The notes beneath the pieces were generated by a model that saw nothing but the letters and a program-made list of their open reading frames with translations, was not told the DNA's origin and ran no database searches. This document shows positions 10,980-22,945 of a DNA stretch of 64,000 nt, piece by piece (within the stretch, counting starts at the first letter, position 1; each line of letters opens with the position of its first letter). This DNA comes from Papio anubis. Lineage: Eukaryota; Chordata; Mammalia; Primates; Cercopithecidae. The position numbers and the translations under genes were made by a program. The stretch spans positions 134,727,937 to 134,791,936 of the forward strand of contig NC_044981.1 in NCBI RefSeq assembly GCF_008728515.1, written 5' to 3'.

Positions 10980-11016
10980 GAAACTAAAACCCAGTGTGTA
11001 CGCATTGCTACAAAAG
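10980..11016 (+). CDS. PTPRK: PTPRK short exon (37 bp) before the transmembrane region
   Basis: Encodes ETKTQCVRIATK plus the first base of the next codon, continuing directly from VEK of the 7680-7953 exon and ending the FNIII-4 region. The next exon, not in this window, should continue into the acidic linker and transmembrane helix. It enters in phase 0 and leaves in phase 1, so skipping would shift the frame. Paralogues have related sequence here (for example ETKI.CV), which supports the family, while the exact residues favour PTPRK. Probably exon 13. The coding sequence is intact and there are clean consensus splice sites on both sides. Confidence 0.93.
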
Positions 11017-11022
11017 GTAAGA
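11015..11022 (+). promoter_or_regulatory. PTPRK: Splice donor of 37-nt PTPRK exon
   Basis: AG/GTAAGA at 11015-11022 is an almost perfect U1-complementary donor. Confidence 0.93.
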
Positions 11023-12599
11023 GGTTTGCGTTTTTTGCTTGTTTTAACTACACTCACCACCTTTCTAAAATGGAAGGACTTTGTTCCCTGCTTCAGGGCT
11101 AATTAAATATGGCATTTCTATTACAGTTAGTTCTGTGACTCACTTGGGTGTCTTTAACAAGTATTGGCGTGCTACTTCCCATCCTCTAGTACTTGACTGA
11201 AGGAATCTTGTTATGATAATAGGAAAGATCTAGAAAACCTTAGAAGGACTTATTTCTGCCATTTAGTGTCTGAATGGTCTTGTGCTGCTGATCAACCAAT
11301 ATCTTAGGAAAAGGTCAGGAATAGCAGATGAAAATAGCAAGTCACTTGTTTAAAAACCTCTATTACTTTCCATCGTAGGCAATCAAATGTAAAACCAAGC
11401 TAATTCATGCTTATATAAGATTATAGGGATAGAGACTGGTCCATATCTTCATCAATAGTGCAGTTAGATTGAAGATCATTTACTTTTTTTTGAAACTTAC
11501 TGTGAGAAATCAGATCTGTGATGGCTAGCTAATAGTCAGGGCAATTCCTCCTGACCAGGCATATTATGACTTAGCTGTTTAGTTTCTTTGACAAGAGAAA
11601 ACATTTGCATCTTTGAATGAGTATTTAGAGTTCCAAGTCGGGGAAAGTCTCCTGCATTCTCTGTGTTTTTGATTCTTCATTTAAGAGTTACCTGATTATG
11701 CCAACAAAGGAGAAATTGCTACTTGGTGTGTTCTAGCAAGAGAAACATGAAAAAGTTGTCTGCATGCAGACGTGGGCCTCCTCAGAGGGTTGGTTCTTTG
11801 GGTGTTTGTTGCCGGAATTAGTAGCACATCCACATTTGTGACCAGTAGTTGATTCATTTGGGGTAAAAATGAATGGCAATATTCTGTTTGTACTGGCAAC
11901 TTTCCTTTCATTATTTTTCTCCATCTAATCATCAGTCTGCTCAATCAGCATTTGTGCTTTACTCCTGATTTGTAAGGCAATAAAGAAAGACTTTCTCCTT
12001 AACTCTTGTGAGTAATAAAGAAGCTTTGTGGAAGAGAAAATATATACTTTTTTCAATTCACATATGAAGATTCCTTTTGATAGTTTTATTTTTAAAAGCA
12101 ATTATTAAAGAGAATATACACAGATACTTATGATGTATAAGGATTTTACTTTAGCTTATGGATTAGGAACGAGAGTTGAAATTTTTGAAAGATAATAGAA
12201 AAAGGCATTTAGGTCTATATCACCTGTGTTTTTCCAGATTTAAAGTAGAACCAAAATTGTAAAAGGGTCCCACATTGACCTCTGAAGTTCTTTAGACATG
12301 TCATGCTATGTTTCTGTAACTGAGAAATGATAGCTATATATTATCCTAACATAACTTTTTTATTCAGTTATTTCATTATTTGCTCTTGCCTGAGATGTCT
12401 GTGTTCTTTTCTCTCTCTCAATACAAATTTAAAAAATGACAAATACCACATGATATTTAAACTACAGGAGGATTGAGATCCTGGAAACGTCTTACCATGT
12501 GGCATAAAATAATTGCCAGAAACTTTGAAGTGGTAAAAAACATAGTTCATTATTTGTCTAATAATCTAGTTCTACTACACTTCTGGGTCTCAGTAATGC

Positions 12600-12775
12600 A
12601 GTGTGATGTACTGAGTAAGAGAAAGGACTCTGGCCTTGTACTATCTGATTTCAAATATTGACTGTGTCCCTTAGGAGTTTTTTAGTATTGAGAAAATGAT
12701 GTAAACCTTCATTCCAAAAATTAAATATTAGAGTACCTACACCTTCTTATTGTTGTGAGGATTAAAATAACATAT
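12600..12775 (+). repeat. MIR SINE fragment
   Basis: Order GTAAGAGAAAGGACTCTGGC, TGATTTCAAATATTGACTGTG, then a TGTGAGGATTAAAATAACAT-type end follows the MIR layout. Diverged. Confidence 0.5.
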
Positions 12776-12777
12776 AT

Positions 12778-13076
12778 AGGCCAGACACGGTGGCTCCTGG
12801 CACTTTGCAACACCAAAGTGGGAGGATAGCTTGAGGCCAAGAGTTTGATACCAGCGTGGGCAACATAGCAAGACCCTGTTTCTACTGAAAATAAAATAAA
12901 ATAAATACTAGCCGGGCTTGCTGGAGCTCGCCTGTGGTCCCAGGTACTTGGAAGGCTGCAGCGGGAGCATCGCTTAAGCCCAGAAGTTTCAGTGTGTGGT
13001 GAGCTATGACCGTGCCACTGTACTCCAACCTGGGTGACAGAGTGAGACCCTGTCTCTAAAATAATAAAATAAAATA
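12778..13076 (+). mobile_element. AluJ-type SINE, sense, full length
   Basis: Starts GGCCAGACACGGTGGCTC, has CTTGAGGCCAAGAGTTTGAT and GAGCTATGACCGTGCCACTG (AluJ-like features), an AAAATAAAAT linker and a mixed A/T tail. Old by divergence. Confidence 0.93.
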
Positions 13077-13356
13077 TATATGAAGTGCTTAAATAGTGCT
13101 TAGCATATTATAAATAGTACATGTGTTAACTATCTTATCATTATACTAATAATTTTATACTTAAGAGGGACATAATTTAGGTTAGACAGTTATGAATGAA
13201 ATATGTATAAAAACAAAACTAAATGTTCATGACTGAGATTGCGAGAACAGGGGAGAAACTAAGGGTTTTTTTGTTGGTTTGTTTTTTAATGTTTCTGACC
13301 AGATCTAATATATTTTCTTCTCTGAACAGTTAGCATTTTTTCCACATATGAAAAGC

Positions 13357-13579
13357 CATCCCTGTTTCTACAAAAACTAAAAAAAAAAAAAAATTAGCCA
13401 GGCATGGTGACATGCACCTGTAGCTCCAGCTACTTGGAAGATGGGAGGATTGCTTCAGCCTAGGAGTTTGAGGCTTCAGTGAGCTATGATTGCACCATTG
13501 CCCTCCAGTCTGGGTGACAGTGTGAGACTCTGTCTCAAAAGAAAACAAACAAACAAAAAGAAATGAAATGAAATGAAAA
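13357..13579 (+). mobile_element. Alu right-monomer fragment with (AAATG)n tail
   Basis: Starts at the mid-element linker (TTTCTACAAAAACTA then A-rich), continues with TTAGCCAGGCATGGTGACATG and GAGCTATGATTGCACCATTG, and ends in AAACAAACAAAC and AAATGAAATG. It is 5'-truncated and AluJ-like. Confidence 0.9.
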
Positions 13580-15363
13580 TGGAAAACTACTGCATTTATT
13601 AAAGTAGCATCAACTTATTGCCTGACTACATTTTAAACTAACATGCAAGTATGGTCAGCTTTGGTGTGAAATTTTTCAATATGAAAATAAAAAGTTTTCT
13701 GACAGGGCATTTTCAAGACACATTTAAGAGTCAAAATAGCATAATCATATGACTGGGAAGAGGCATGAAAGAACCTTCTGGTGAAAGAAAGATTCAGTAT
13801 TTCACAGGTGCATATGTAGGTAAAAATCTGTTGAACTGTATGTTTAAAATGTGTGCACTTTACTCTTATAAATTTGTGTGTGGATATGTAAGTAGATAGG
13901 TAAGGTATTTCTCAGTGTTAAAAAATGAATTAAACATTAAAAATTGCATGACCAGAGTTAGAAACAGCACTGAGTATATTATAGGGGAGTCTGGAGTTTG
14001 AAAGGCTCCCCTTGCTAGCTTCGGTGAAAGTTTCCTTCTATGGGACAAGGTGCATTTTCAGTACATAAGCCACTTTCAATGAGAAGGACAACCCTGCCCA
14101 GGAATCCCTGGGCTGAATGGAAAGGGCGTAGAAAGGACCTTTCTTCATCCTGGATGACTCCTACGGGCAAGTCTTGTGTTCTACCTGTCCTACAGTCAGA
14201 CCCTCTCCTGCCCTGCCCTGACCCTCTTTCCAGTGTCAGTTGTGCATACTGAAGAGCTGGAACCTTCCTTTCCTAATATTCTTTGTATTTAGATCAGTTT
14301 TGCTGAAAAGAACTTAGTTCTGGTGTCCCTCCATAAGACATTCCAGTTTGCAGTGTGACCTTTTACCACACAAATTTTCTGTTCAGGCCATATGCAATAG
14401 TCTGTTGCTTTTTTCTCATTTTTTTGAAAACTTAAAATGAATAGTTATAAACATTCCAAATGTAGTCTGGGACAAAGTACCTTGAACGAAATGTGTGTCT
14501 CTCTTGCTCACTCTGTCTTTCTCTGGAAATTGTTTTTCTAACCCCTTTATTTAGAAAAAGTTGTATTTTATATGGAGAAACCAGAGTTCATTGTTACATA
14601 TTCGTATCATCTTTATAGAAAATAAAACATTTTACTAAAACAAAAAGAAAATGCTTATTTAGTCAAGTTTGAAACTCTCTCTATATATACGTATGTATAC
14701 ATCACTATATGCCAGGGACAAGTACAGAGTGAGAGTCGTATTAGATACAATAAATATTTGTTGAGTTGATAATTGAATTTGAACAAAATGTAAGGTAGAT
14801 GCTTCAGCTTTCATGTTTAATCAAACAAGTTACAGTACTGTCTGCAATTATGAAAAGTGTTTATATGTGAGTTAAGACAAATTTATTAACTAACTAGAGT
14901 TGTTTTTATTTCTTTAACTGTGAATTTATATTGTGATATATATGTCATATTCTAATATAGAATACTTTTGCCAAAGCTAAGACTTTATTTTAGTAACAAA
15001 GCAGTTAAAAATATTTTCTATAAACTAATGTGAATTAAATGAAATTGAGTCCTAGTCTGTGTCTATATCGGTTTTATTCAAATGAGTTTTCTTCTGCTGA
15101 ATTCTGTGATAGGAAGACAGTTTAGCTCAAATTGTCTTTTCATTGTAATCACTGCTATTCTTATGACTATATTCTATAGCTTCTTTGCTTTCCTGGTACT
15201 CACATTTCAGTGTGAAGGACCTTTTCAAGTGAGTTAACCAGAATGAATGAGTTGATGTATTAGAGCACAGAGTATCAGGGGAACCCGCCCCTAATATTTC
15301 AATGTAGGTTCTTTCTATTTCCCATAAGTGTTGGCTAGCTGAGAAATAAAGAGAAAGAGTACA

Positions 15364-15656
15364 GACTGGACATGGTGGCTCACACCTGTAATCTCAGCAC
15401 TTTGGGAGGCTGAGGCAGGTGGATCATGAGATCAGGAGATTGAGACCATCCTGGCTAACCCAGTGAAACCCCATCTCTACTAAAAAGACAAAAAAATTAG
15501 CTGGGCATGGTGGGGGGTGCCTATAGTCCCAGCTACTTGGGAGGCTGAGGCAGAATGGCGTGAACCCGGGAGGCGAAGCTTGCAGTGAGCTGAGATCGCA
15601 CAGCTGCACTCCAGCCTGGGCTATAGAGCGAGACTCCATCTCAAAAAACAAAAGAG
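15364..15656 (+). mobile_element. Alu SINE, sense, inserted in the LTR
   Basis: Begins GACTGGACATGGTGGCTCAC and includes GGCGTGAACCCGGGAGGCG, so AluY/S grade. Target-site duplications AGAAAGAGTACAG (15352) and AGAAAGAATACAA (15657) flank it and lie within the LTR sequence. Confidence 0.94.
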
Positions 15657-15829
15657 AGAAAGAATACAAAGAGAGGAATTTTACAGCTGGGCCTCCAGGG
15701 TGACATCACATATTGATAGGACCATGTTGCCCACCTGAGCCTTAAAGCCAGCAAGTTTTATTAAGGATTTCAAAAGGGGAGAGAGTGCAAGAACAGGGAG
15801 TAGGTCACAAGATCACATGCTTCAAAGGA

Positions 15830-15955
15830 CAAAAAGGAGAACAAAGATCGCATGCTTCTAAGGGCAAAATCTCAAACTCCTGATAAGGGTCCAACAAAGA
15901 TCACAAGGCAAGGGGCAAAAGCAAAGATCACAAGACAAAGGGCAGAAGCAGAATT
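15830..15955. repeat. Diverged short direct repeats inside the LTR
   Basis: The motif AAAGATCACAAGGCAAGGGG recurs as AAAGATCACAAGACAAAGGG about 28 bp later, with weaker copies (CACAAGATCACATGCTTCAA, AAAGATCGCATGCTTCTAA) upstream. Sub-repeats of this sort are normal in LTR U3/R regions. Confidence 0.7.
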
Positions 15956-16948
15956 ACTGATAAGTGTCTGTGTTCAGCGGTGCACCTATTGTCTTGATAA
16001 ACATCTTAGACAACAGAAAATAGGGTTCAAGAGCAGGGAACTGGTCTGACGTCAAATTTACCAGGGCAGGGTTTTACCCCATCCTAGTAAGCCTGAGGGT
16101 ACTGCAGGAGATCAGGGCATATTTCAGTCCTTATCTCAACTGCATAGGACAAACACTCCCAGAGCGGCCGTTTATAGACCTCCCCCTAGGAATGCATGCC
16201 TTTCCCAGAGCATTAATCCTTGCTAGGAAAAGAATTTAGTGATGTCTTCCCTACTTGCACATCCATTTATAGGCTGTCTCCAACAGCAGTGCTGCATCAT
16301 TTTCCCACCCCAGGCAGTCAGACCTGCAGGAAGCAGGTTTCCCTTGTTCCCTCAAAAAATCTGCTCATCATTGTTCTTTCTCAGCACTGATTTCATGGCT
16401 GTCTCAAACACACGCTTACAATCAATTTTATAGTTACCAATTATCATAGGAAAATTTGAGGTGACGACACATCTCAGCTTATGAAGATGGGTAACAGGAT
16501 TAAAGAGATGGAAAGCAAGACAGGCGTGAGAAATTATGAAAGTGGGGGAACTGGTGTTGTCCATGAAGTCTTCGCACCATGTACCGTCGTGGTCGCGAGC
16601 TCCACGGTCCTTCATTCAACCCTGACTTTAAATAACAAATAGAGTCCAAAGGGAATCTAGCTATTATTACTTTATTTAAATTGGGATGCAGGAATATTAT
16701 GATGTGAGAGAAGATTACCATAAATTAAAAGTAGTCATAAGGATGGAAGGTAACTAAGTAGCATAAGAATGTACCATGTTTTGCTAATGAGGAACCCTGA
16801 CTTGCATTGTGGATGTCTTTAAATTTTACAATCTAAGGCTATTATCTGGAATACTTTATAGTTCTCAAGCGAAGATCAGAACTAGAAATTTAAAAGGAGT
16901 AACACATACAATTTTCAACATTCATCTTTTCCCAACATTTTGAATTCT

Positions 16949-17256
16949 TTTTTTCTTTTTTTTTTTTTTTTGAGATGGAGTTCAATGCCGCCTATAGGCT
17001 GGGAGTGTGGTGGCTGGTGATCCTCAGCCTGCCTCGTGCCTCCGCCTCCCAGGTTTCTATATTCTCCTGCCTCAGCCTCCCAGTAGCTGGGACTACAGGA
17101 AAAAAAGGCCACCTCTGCACTAATGTATCCCATTTTTAGTTGAGACAGGGTTTCACCGTGTTAGAAGCCAGGATGGTCTGACCTCTGACCTCATGGAACT
17201 GCCTCACAAGCCTCCCAAAGTGCTGGGATTACAGGAGTGAGCCACCGCGCCTGGCC
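16949..17256 (-). mobile_element. Alu SINE, antisense, with scrambled segments
   Basis: Poly-T head, GCTGGGATTACAGGAGTGAG and GCCACCGCGCCTGGCC mark an antisense Alu. It is flanked by perfect 15-bp target-site duplications AACATTTTGAATTCT (16934-16948 and 17257-17271). Several internal blocks do not follow any Alu consensus, for example TATAGGCTGGGAGTGTGGTG and GGAAAAAAAGGCCACCTCTG, although the flanking blocks are well preserved. Confidence 0.93.
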
Positions 17257-17899
17257 AACATTTTGAATTCTCAAAGTTGGTGACAGTCCGCCCATTACTA
17301 CTGTATATCTGGAATACACTGTGTCTGACTGGTTTCATCTTAATTCACTTCAAGTTGGACCCTGGAACTTCTCTTTCTGCTCTCATTGCTAGTATAAGTA
17401 GACTCTTCTCCACCATGTTCTTAGAGAAATAGCCAAGTCACCGAAACAGAAAATGTATGAGATGAGGACCTTCAAAGGTTCATGATCACTATTTTCATCC
17501 CAACCCCAAGTTAGATGGAAGTTAAATATTTCTTTGCTTTAAAAGTAGCAAACTATTATTGTTTGCATATGAAATATTATTAGTCTAATTATTTTTGACA
17601 GAATGATAGTAACTGGGATGCTAGGATAAAGAGAGAAATGGAAAAAAATAGAACTGACCTGAAGATGATTCAAGCATTTTGCTATTATAGAAATTAAACT
17701 GTTTTATGAGATTTCTGACCTATTACCCTCTCTTTCCTGAGAAGCCTGTTGCAGGTACCTTACATTTATGGCCACGTCTACAGGAGAGAAGTGATGACAT
17801 TCATTCATAAACTGATCAGACTGTCACTGTTAACTGTGGAAAGGATAGAGTTTCTAACCTAATTTATAATGCTGTAATCACATACTTAGAAGAGACTGG

Positions 17900-19650
17900 A
17901 AAAACATAAATTGGTACAACCTAAAGGAAATAATTTATAATCCATTTCAGAAGAAAAATTCACTAAGGTGGGTGGTTATATCATCAATATTCAAAAATCA
18001 GTAGCGAAGCAGCAACAAAACAGTATTTTAAGATGATGCCATTTATAATATATCTTTAAAAATTAGAGTAGGAATATGTCTGGTGAAAGATAGGTTACAC
18101 CTCTGCACTGAACACTACAAAACCTTATTGAGAGAAATTAAACAATACCTAAATTAATGGGAAGACACACCCTGTTCATGGATTAGAAGATTCAATATTG
18201 GCAAAATGTCAGTTCTCCTACATTAATGTGTAGATTTAAAGCATTCAAAATCCCAATTTTGTTAAAAAAAAATTGACAATCTGATTCTAAAGACAATATG
18301 AAAATGCAAAGGAATAAGAATATGCAAGGCTACTCTTAAATCTAAATACAGTTCCTGGATGTTATCAAGGCCTATGATAAAGTTATAGTAATTAAGACAG
18401 TGTAGTAATAGCATAGGAATAAAAATTCTGACCAGTGAAAGAGAAACTCCAGTAATAGATGCACACACACACGTTCACCATTTTTTATGGCAAAGGTAAA
18501 ACTGTAGGGAAGAGGGGAAAGGATACTCTTTTCAATAAATGGTACTTTTTCCATATCTTTATGGAAGACATTATATCTTGACCCCTAACTCACACTATAT
18601 AAAAAATATACAGCTACATGTAAGAGTTATAACAATATAGCCTTTAGAAGAATATAGGAGAACATCTTTTATGATGTTACAACAGGCAAAGATTGATGCC
18701 TGCATCCTCCACCAAAAAAAAAAAATAAAAATTTCAACAATTTTTTTAAAAACATAATAGGCAAAGATTTCTTAGATAGAAGACAGAAATATGCTGAACA
18801 AAAGGAATAAATGATAAATTCTACTTAAGACCTCTTTCTTGTCTAAAGATACCATTGTGAGAGTAAAACAGAATTTACAGAGGAGAAAATATACTTATAA
18901 TAAATATATCTGAAATAGGGCATATCAAAAACGTATTGAAAAAGTATTAAAACTAGTGCGAGACAAGAGACAACCCAGTAGAAAATGGAGAAAACACTTG
19001 AGCAGACACTTAAGAGAAAAGGAAATACAAAATGATCAATTAACCTATGAGATGGTGTTCAACAAGAAAATACAAATTGGAACCACAATGTGATTCCAGT
19101 ACACCTATACTAAAATTAGTAAAATCAAAAATTGTAGAAAATACCAAGCCTTAAGAAGGATGTAAAATAACTGGAAATATCATACCATCCTGCTGGTGGG
19201 GGTATAAATTTGTACAACCACTTTGGAAAACTGTCTAGCAAAACGGACTGAAAGTAAACTAACCTATGTCCTAACAATTCCATTCCTGGGATACTCACCA
19301 AAGAAATATGTATGTCAATACACCCAAAAACATGTAGTACAAAATTTATAGCAGCACTATTTATAAAAGCAACAAACTAGAAACAGCCCAGCAACAACCA
19401 TTAGTAGACAAGATAAGTAAGTTGGGTATATTCACATAATGCCATGCTCTAAAGCAAAGAATACAAACTATGACTACACAAAATAATATATGTAAGTATA
19501 ACAAACATTATTTGAGTGAAAGCCAGACAACAAAGAATATAAACTGTATTGTTTAATTTGTAAAAAAGAGATAAAATAACTAATAAAAGTTAAAAGGTAT
19601 ATGCAGTAACTATATAGATGTATTATGATTTAAATATTATATTATCTAGA
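17900..19650 (+). mobile_element. Ancient L1 (L1M-type) fragment, ORF2 end and 3' region
   Basis: Fragments in L1 ORF2 order are visible: TATTCAAAAATCAGTAGC (near 17985), a CTGATTCTAAAGACAATATG-type stretch, GGTGTTCAACAAGAAAATAC (near 19054), CTGCTGGTGGGGGTATAAAT (near 19190), ACCACTTTGGAAAACTGTCT and AATTCCATTCCTGGGATACT. All frames are broken. Sense orientation relative to the host gene. Confidence 0.8.
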
Positions 19651-19655
19651 AAGGC

Positions 19656-20190
19656 ATCTGTCTCAGGGGTTCCCGAGACTACCCTCAGATTTGGTGATTC
19701 ACAAGGAGGACTCGGTCATCCTGTGAGTTGTCCTGTTCTCATGGCTATGACTTATTACAGGGAAAGGATACAAAGCAGAATAAGGACAGGGAGAAGTCAC
19801 ATGGACAAAGTTCAGAGGAAGCCTCTTCCTATGGAATCATACACGACATGCTTAATTTCTCCAGGACGGAATTGGGACAGCACATGTGAAATGTTGTCTA
19901 TCAAGGAAGCTTATTAGAGACTCAGTTCCTAAGGTTTTTAGTGGGGACTAGTCACATGAACCCCTTCCTGCTAGCATCTGCCAAGATTCCCTACTCCCAG
20001 AAGGAAACTAGACTTTTAGCATAAGGCACAATTTAGGCACAATGAACCACTCTTCTCAGGGAATGATGGGAACCCTCCCAAATCCGAGTTCCCGGACATC
20101 AGGCCAAGGTCAACTTTGCAAGCAGCCCTTTCCAAGAATTTCGGTCTTAGTCCTGCTACGTTAACTCTTTTCTGTACAATATCTATATCA
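19656..20190 (-). mobile_element. Probable ERV1-type LTR, antisense
   Basis: GC-richer 530-bp block beginning GGGTTCCCGAGACTACCCTC and including GGAAGCTTATTAGAGACTCAG, ACTCCCAGAAGGAAACTAGA and a final CTCTTTTCTGTACAATATC. The arrangement matches my memory of a class I LTR read in reverse. It interrupts or abuts the L1 remnant. Family not assigned. Confidence 0.5.
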
Positions 20191-20705
20191 AGCGTCTCAA
20201 GGGCTAGTTAAAAGAATATTTGAAGAAATTAGAGAAAATCCCAAAAATTATACATATAATTAAGGAAGTAGAAAATTTGGATGTATGAAAAATAATTAGA
20301 AAATTAATTATTGACACTAAGAGAGAAATCTGAGTGATGATTTAAGGACCTCCTTTAGATAAAGAGTTATAACATAGGATAAAGTCACCCATAGCCTGTA
20401 TCTCCCCCAAATCTTTCTCTAAGTAGAGAATATGGGCCTACTTTATTTGAACACTTCTGAATAGGATTTCTTGAAAACAATCTTTAGAACCTTCTAAAAA
20501 ATGACAGCTCATTTAGTCATTTGCCGTTCAGATTGTATACCAGCTTATATAATACCTTGATTCATTCATTATTTGCTGAACAATCCTAAAAATTATGTTT
20601 ATCCATTCATAATTTTACTATCTTTCTACACCCAATATGTATGCAGTTCAGGTTTTCAAACTCTTACTTGAGTAAATAAGAACAGGTATTTAAAAGCATA
20701 TTTCT
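20191..20705. other. AT-rich intronic gap, nothing recognised
   Basis: AT-rich sequence that may be the continuation of the disrupted L1 element, but no landmark is clear. Confidence 0.5.
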
Positions 20706-21022
20706 GGCCAGGTGCCATGGCTCACACCTGTAATCCCAGGACTTTGGGAGGCCGAGGCGGGCGGATCACAAGGTCAGGAGTTCGAGACCAGCCTGGCCAA
20801 CATAGTGAAACCCCGTCTCTACTAAAAATACAAAAAATTAGCTGGGTGTGGTAGTGGGCACCTGTAATCCCAGCTACTTATGAGGCAGAGACAGGAGAAT
20901 CACTTGAACCCAGGAGACAGAAGTTGCATTGAGCCAAGATTGTGCCACTACACTCCAGCCCAGGCAATAGTGTGAGACTCCATCTCAAAAAAAAAAAAAA
21001 CAAAAAAAACAAAAAAAAAAAC
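20706..21022 (+). mobile_element. AluS-type SINE, sense, full length
   Basis: GGCCAGGTGCCATGGCTCAC through CCAGCCCAGGCAATAGTGTG and an A-rich tail with C interruptions. Similar flanks TATTTCT and GTATTTCAG suggest a diverged target-site duplication. Confidence 0.95.
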
Positions 21023-21159
21023 GTATTTCAGGTATGTTCAGGTATGGATAAAGAAAACAACAAAGATTAAGGAATAAAAATACATGATGACATAAAGTCT
21101 GTGAATTGTGGTGGTAAGTAGATATAGCATTGAACAGAATTTTAAGGAAGTGTAGAAAT

Positions 21160-21200
21160 CTGACCTTAGGCCCCTTGAAAACCTGACCTTAGGCCCTTCT
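21160..21200. repeat. 23-bp tandem duplication
   Basis: CTGACCTTAGGCCC occurs at 21160 and again at 21183 with 23-bp spacing. Small local duplication. Confidence 0.8.
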
Positions 21201-21524
21201 CATTGACTACTCCTTAACCATGAGCTATGTGCTGAAAAAAAGCTGGGAAACCAGAGAAATTAAAGAGGAAAGAGGGAGGGAAAAACAAAGTGGAAACATC
21301 ACAGAGGCATCCACTGGTCGTTCCAAAACTGCAGTATTATGCTCACTATTAGTGACAGTCTAAATGAAGAAAAAGAGAAGAAAGGAAAAGAAAGACCACA
21401 TTGCTGGGGCTTACACAAGTCTAATTCCAAGATTTAAAAAAAAAAAAAGGCGGGGGGCTTGTGTCCTGAATAATGGACACTTCTGGTAAAGGAGCCAGAA
21501 AAACTTTAAAGACACTTTAAGCAT

Positions 21525-21842
21525 GGCCAGATGTGGTGGCTCATGCCTGTAATCCCAGTGCTTTGGGAAGCTGAGGCAAGAGATCCCTTCAGGCCAGGAG
21601 TTTGAGATCAACCTGTGCAACACAGTGAGACCCAATCTCTACAAAATAACGTTTAAAATTAGCCGGGCATGGTGGCACACACCTATAGTCACAACTACTT
21701 GGGAGGCTGAAGCAGGATGATCACTTGAGCCCGGGAGTTTGAGGCAGCAGTGAGCCATGATCACTCCACTGCACTCCAGCTTGGGCAACAGAGCAAGACC
21801 CTGTCTCTAAAAACAAAACAAAACAAAGCAAAAAACAAAAAT
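21525..21842 (+). mobile_element. AluJ-type SINE, sense, full length
   Basis: GGCCAGATGTGGTGGCTCAT through GCACTCCAGCTTGGGCAACA, a CTCTAAAAACAAAACAAAAC-like tail, TTGAGATCAACC and GAGCCATGATCACTCC. Old copy. Confidence 0.94.
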
Positions 21843-22799
21843 GCAGGAAATGTTTAGGCAACAATCATGGCAAATACAAAGACGTTACGAAAATGAAGAG
21901 GAGATAGGAAAAAAAACCATGTATAAATGGAAAAGGACACTGCTAAGGAATTTAGTAACCCCAAATTCATGAACGGTTATAATCCAATAGAAAAAATATA
22001 TCCAACTCTATACCCATTACTTAAGCCATATTTAAATTATAAATATGAAACCAAGTATCACAGGGCCAGTTCATTTATATATATTAATTGTAGATCATTT
22101 TCAGGTTAAAATACCCCTTTTTAATAGTTGCTATTATTTTAGTATGTTTTTCTTATTCTTTGAGTCCTATAGAAAGTGCTTTCAGGGCTGTTTACCGGAA
22201 AAAGTGAATTCAAATTGTTCTTTGTCAAAATAAACTTTGTACCCTTTCAGTTCTCTAAAGATAATGATCAAATTTTACTTTTAATGAAATAGTTTATTAA
22301 AATTGAAAGTGCCAAAAAACTTTTAAATATATGGAAAGATAAAGATGGATGTGATAGGATTTTTTTTTTTACTCTCTTATGTTTAAAGTTATTATTTATT
22401 AAATCAAACAACTCAGGGATTTAATTTGGATAGAGATAAAAGTCATACAGTCTTACCACCACAGCCTTTTAGAAACATAGAATCCTAGGATCAGGGAAGT
22501 TAAGTGTCTATTTAAAGTATCATTTCATATCCCTGTGACCTGTGGCAAAGCAGGATTATAGGCTGGTCCTCCTGACCCCCTAGTCCATGGTTCATTCTTC
22601 TCTGTGCTAAGGGTTTTCCATGGTCAAGGCTCTCTGATGGTAGGGATATGAAATTAAACATGAATGAACCTGTCCTCAAGGAGCTTTTATTCTTTTAAGT
22701 AATATGCGAAACAAGTAAAGTATGAGGCAAATGTGCTATGTTCAAAATGAAAAAGACAAAGTGCCTGGAAAAGTGTAGTGAGCAATGCTTGTGTCCCAC

Positions 22800-22945
22800 T
22801 GAAAATAGCATTAGCCTTGGATTCAGACTAGAATCTAGATTCAAATCCCCCCTCTGCTATTTATTGACTGTTAAGATTTGAACAAGTCATCTGAACTCTC
22901 TGTGCTGATGTTTTGTTATTGTATATAAAATAAAATTGGAGTTGA
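22800..22945 (+). repeat. MIR SINE fragment
   Basis: GCCTTGGATTCAGACTAGAA, TTCAAATCCCCCCTCTGCTA, TTTGAACAAGTCATCTGAAC and CTCTCTGTGCTGATG follow the MIR core and 3' order. Confidence 0.7.

Larger units (their letters stand above)
15278..16620 (-). mobile_element. Endogenous retrovirus LTR, antisense, split by an Alu
   Basis: About 1.05 kb after removal of the inserted Alu (15364-15656). Read on the minus strand it shows TATA-like boxes CCTATAAATGG (near 16272) and TCTATAAACGG (near 16170), and an AATAAA in CCTTAATAAAACTTGC near 15760. Downstream come GTGATGTCACCCTGG and TTTATTTCTCAGC-type R/U5 sequence ending at GGGGCGGGTTCCCC near 15280. No gag, pol or env sequence flanks it, so it looks like a solo LTR. 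I recognise the type as a primate ERV LTR but do not assign the family. Confidence 0.7.
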
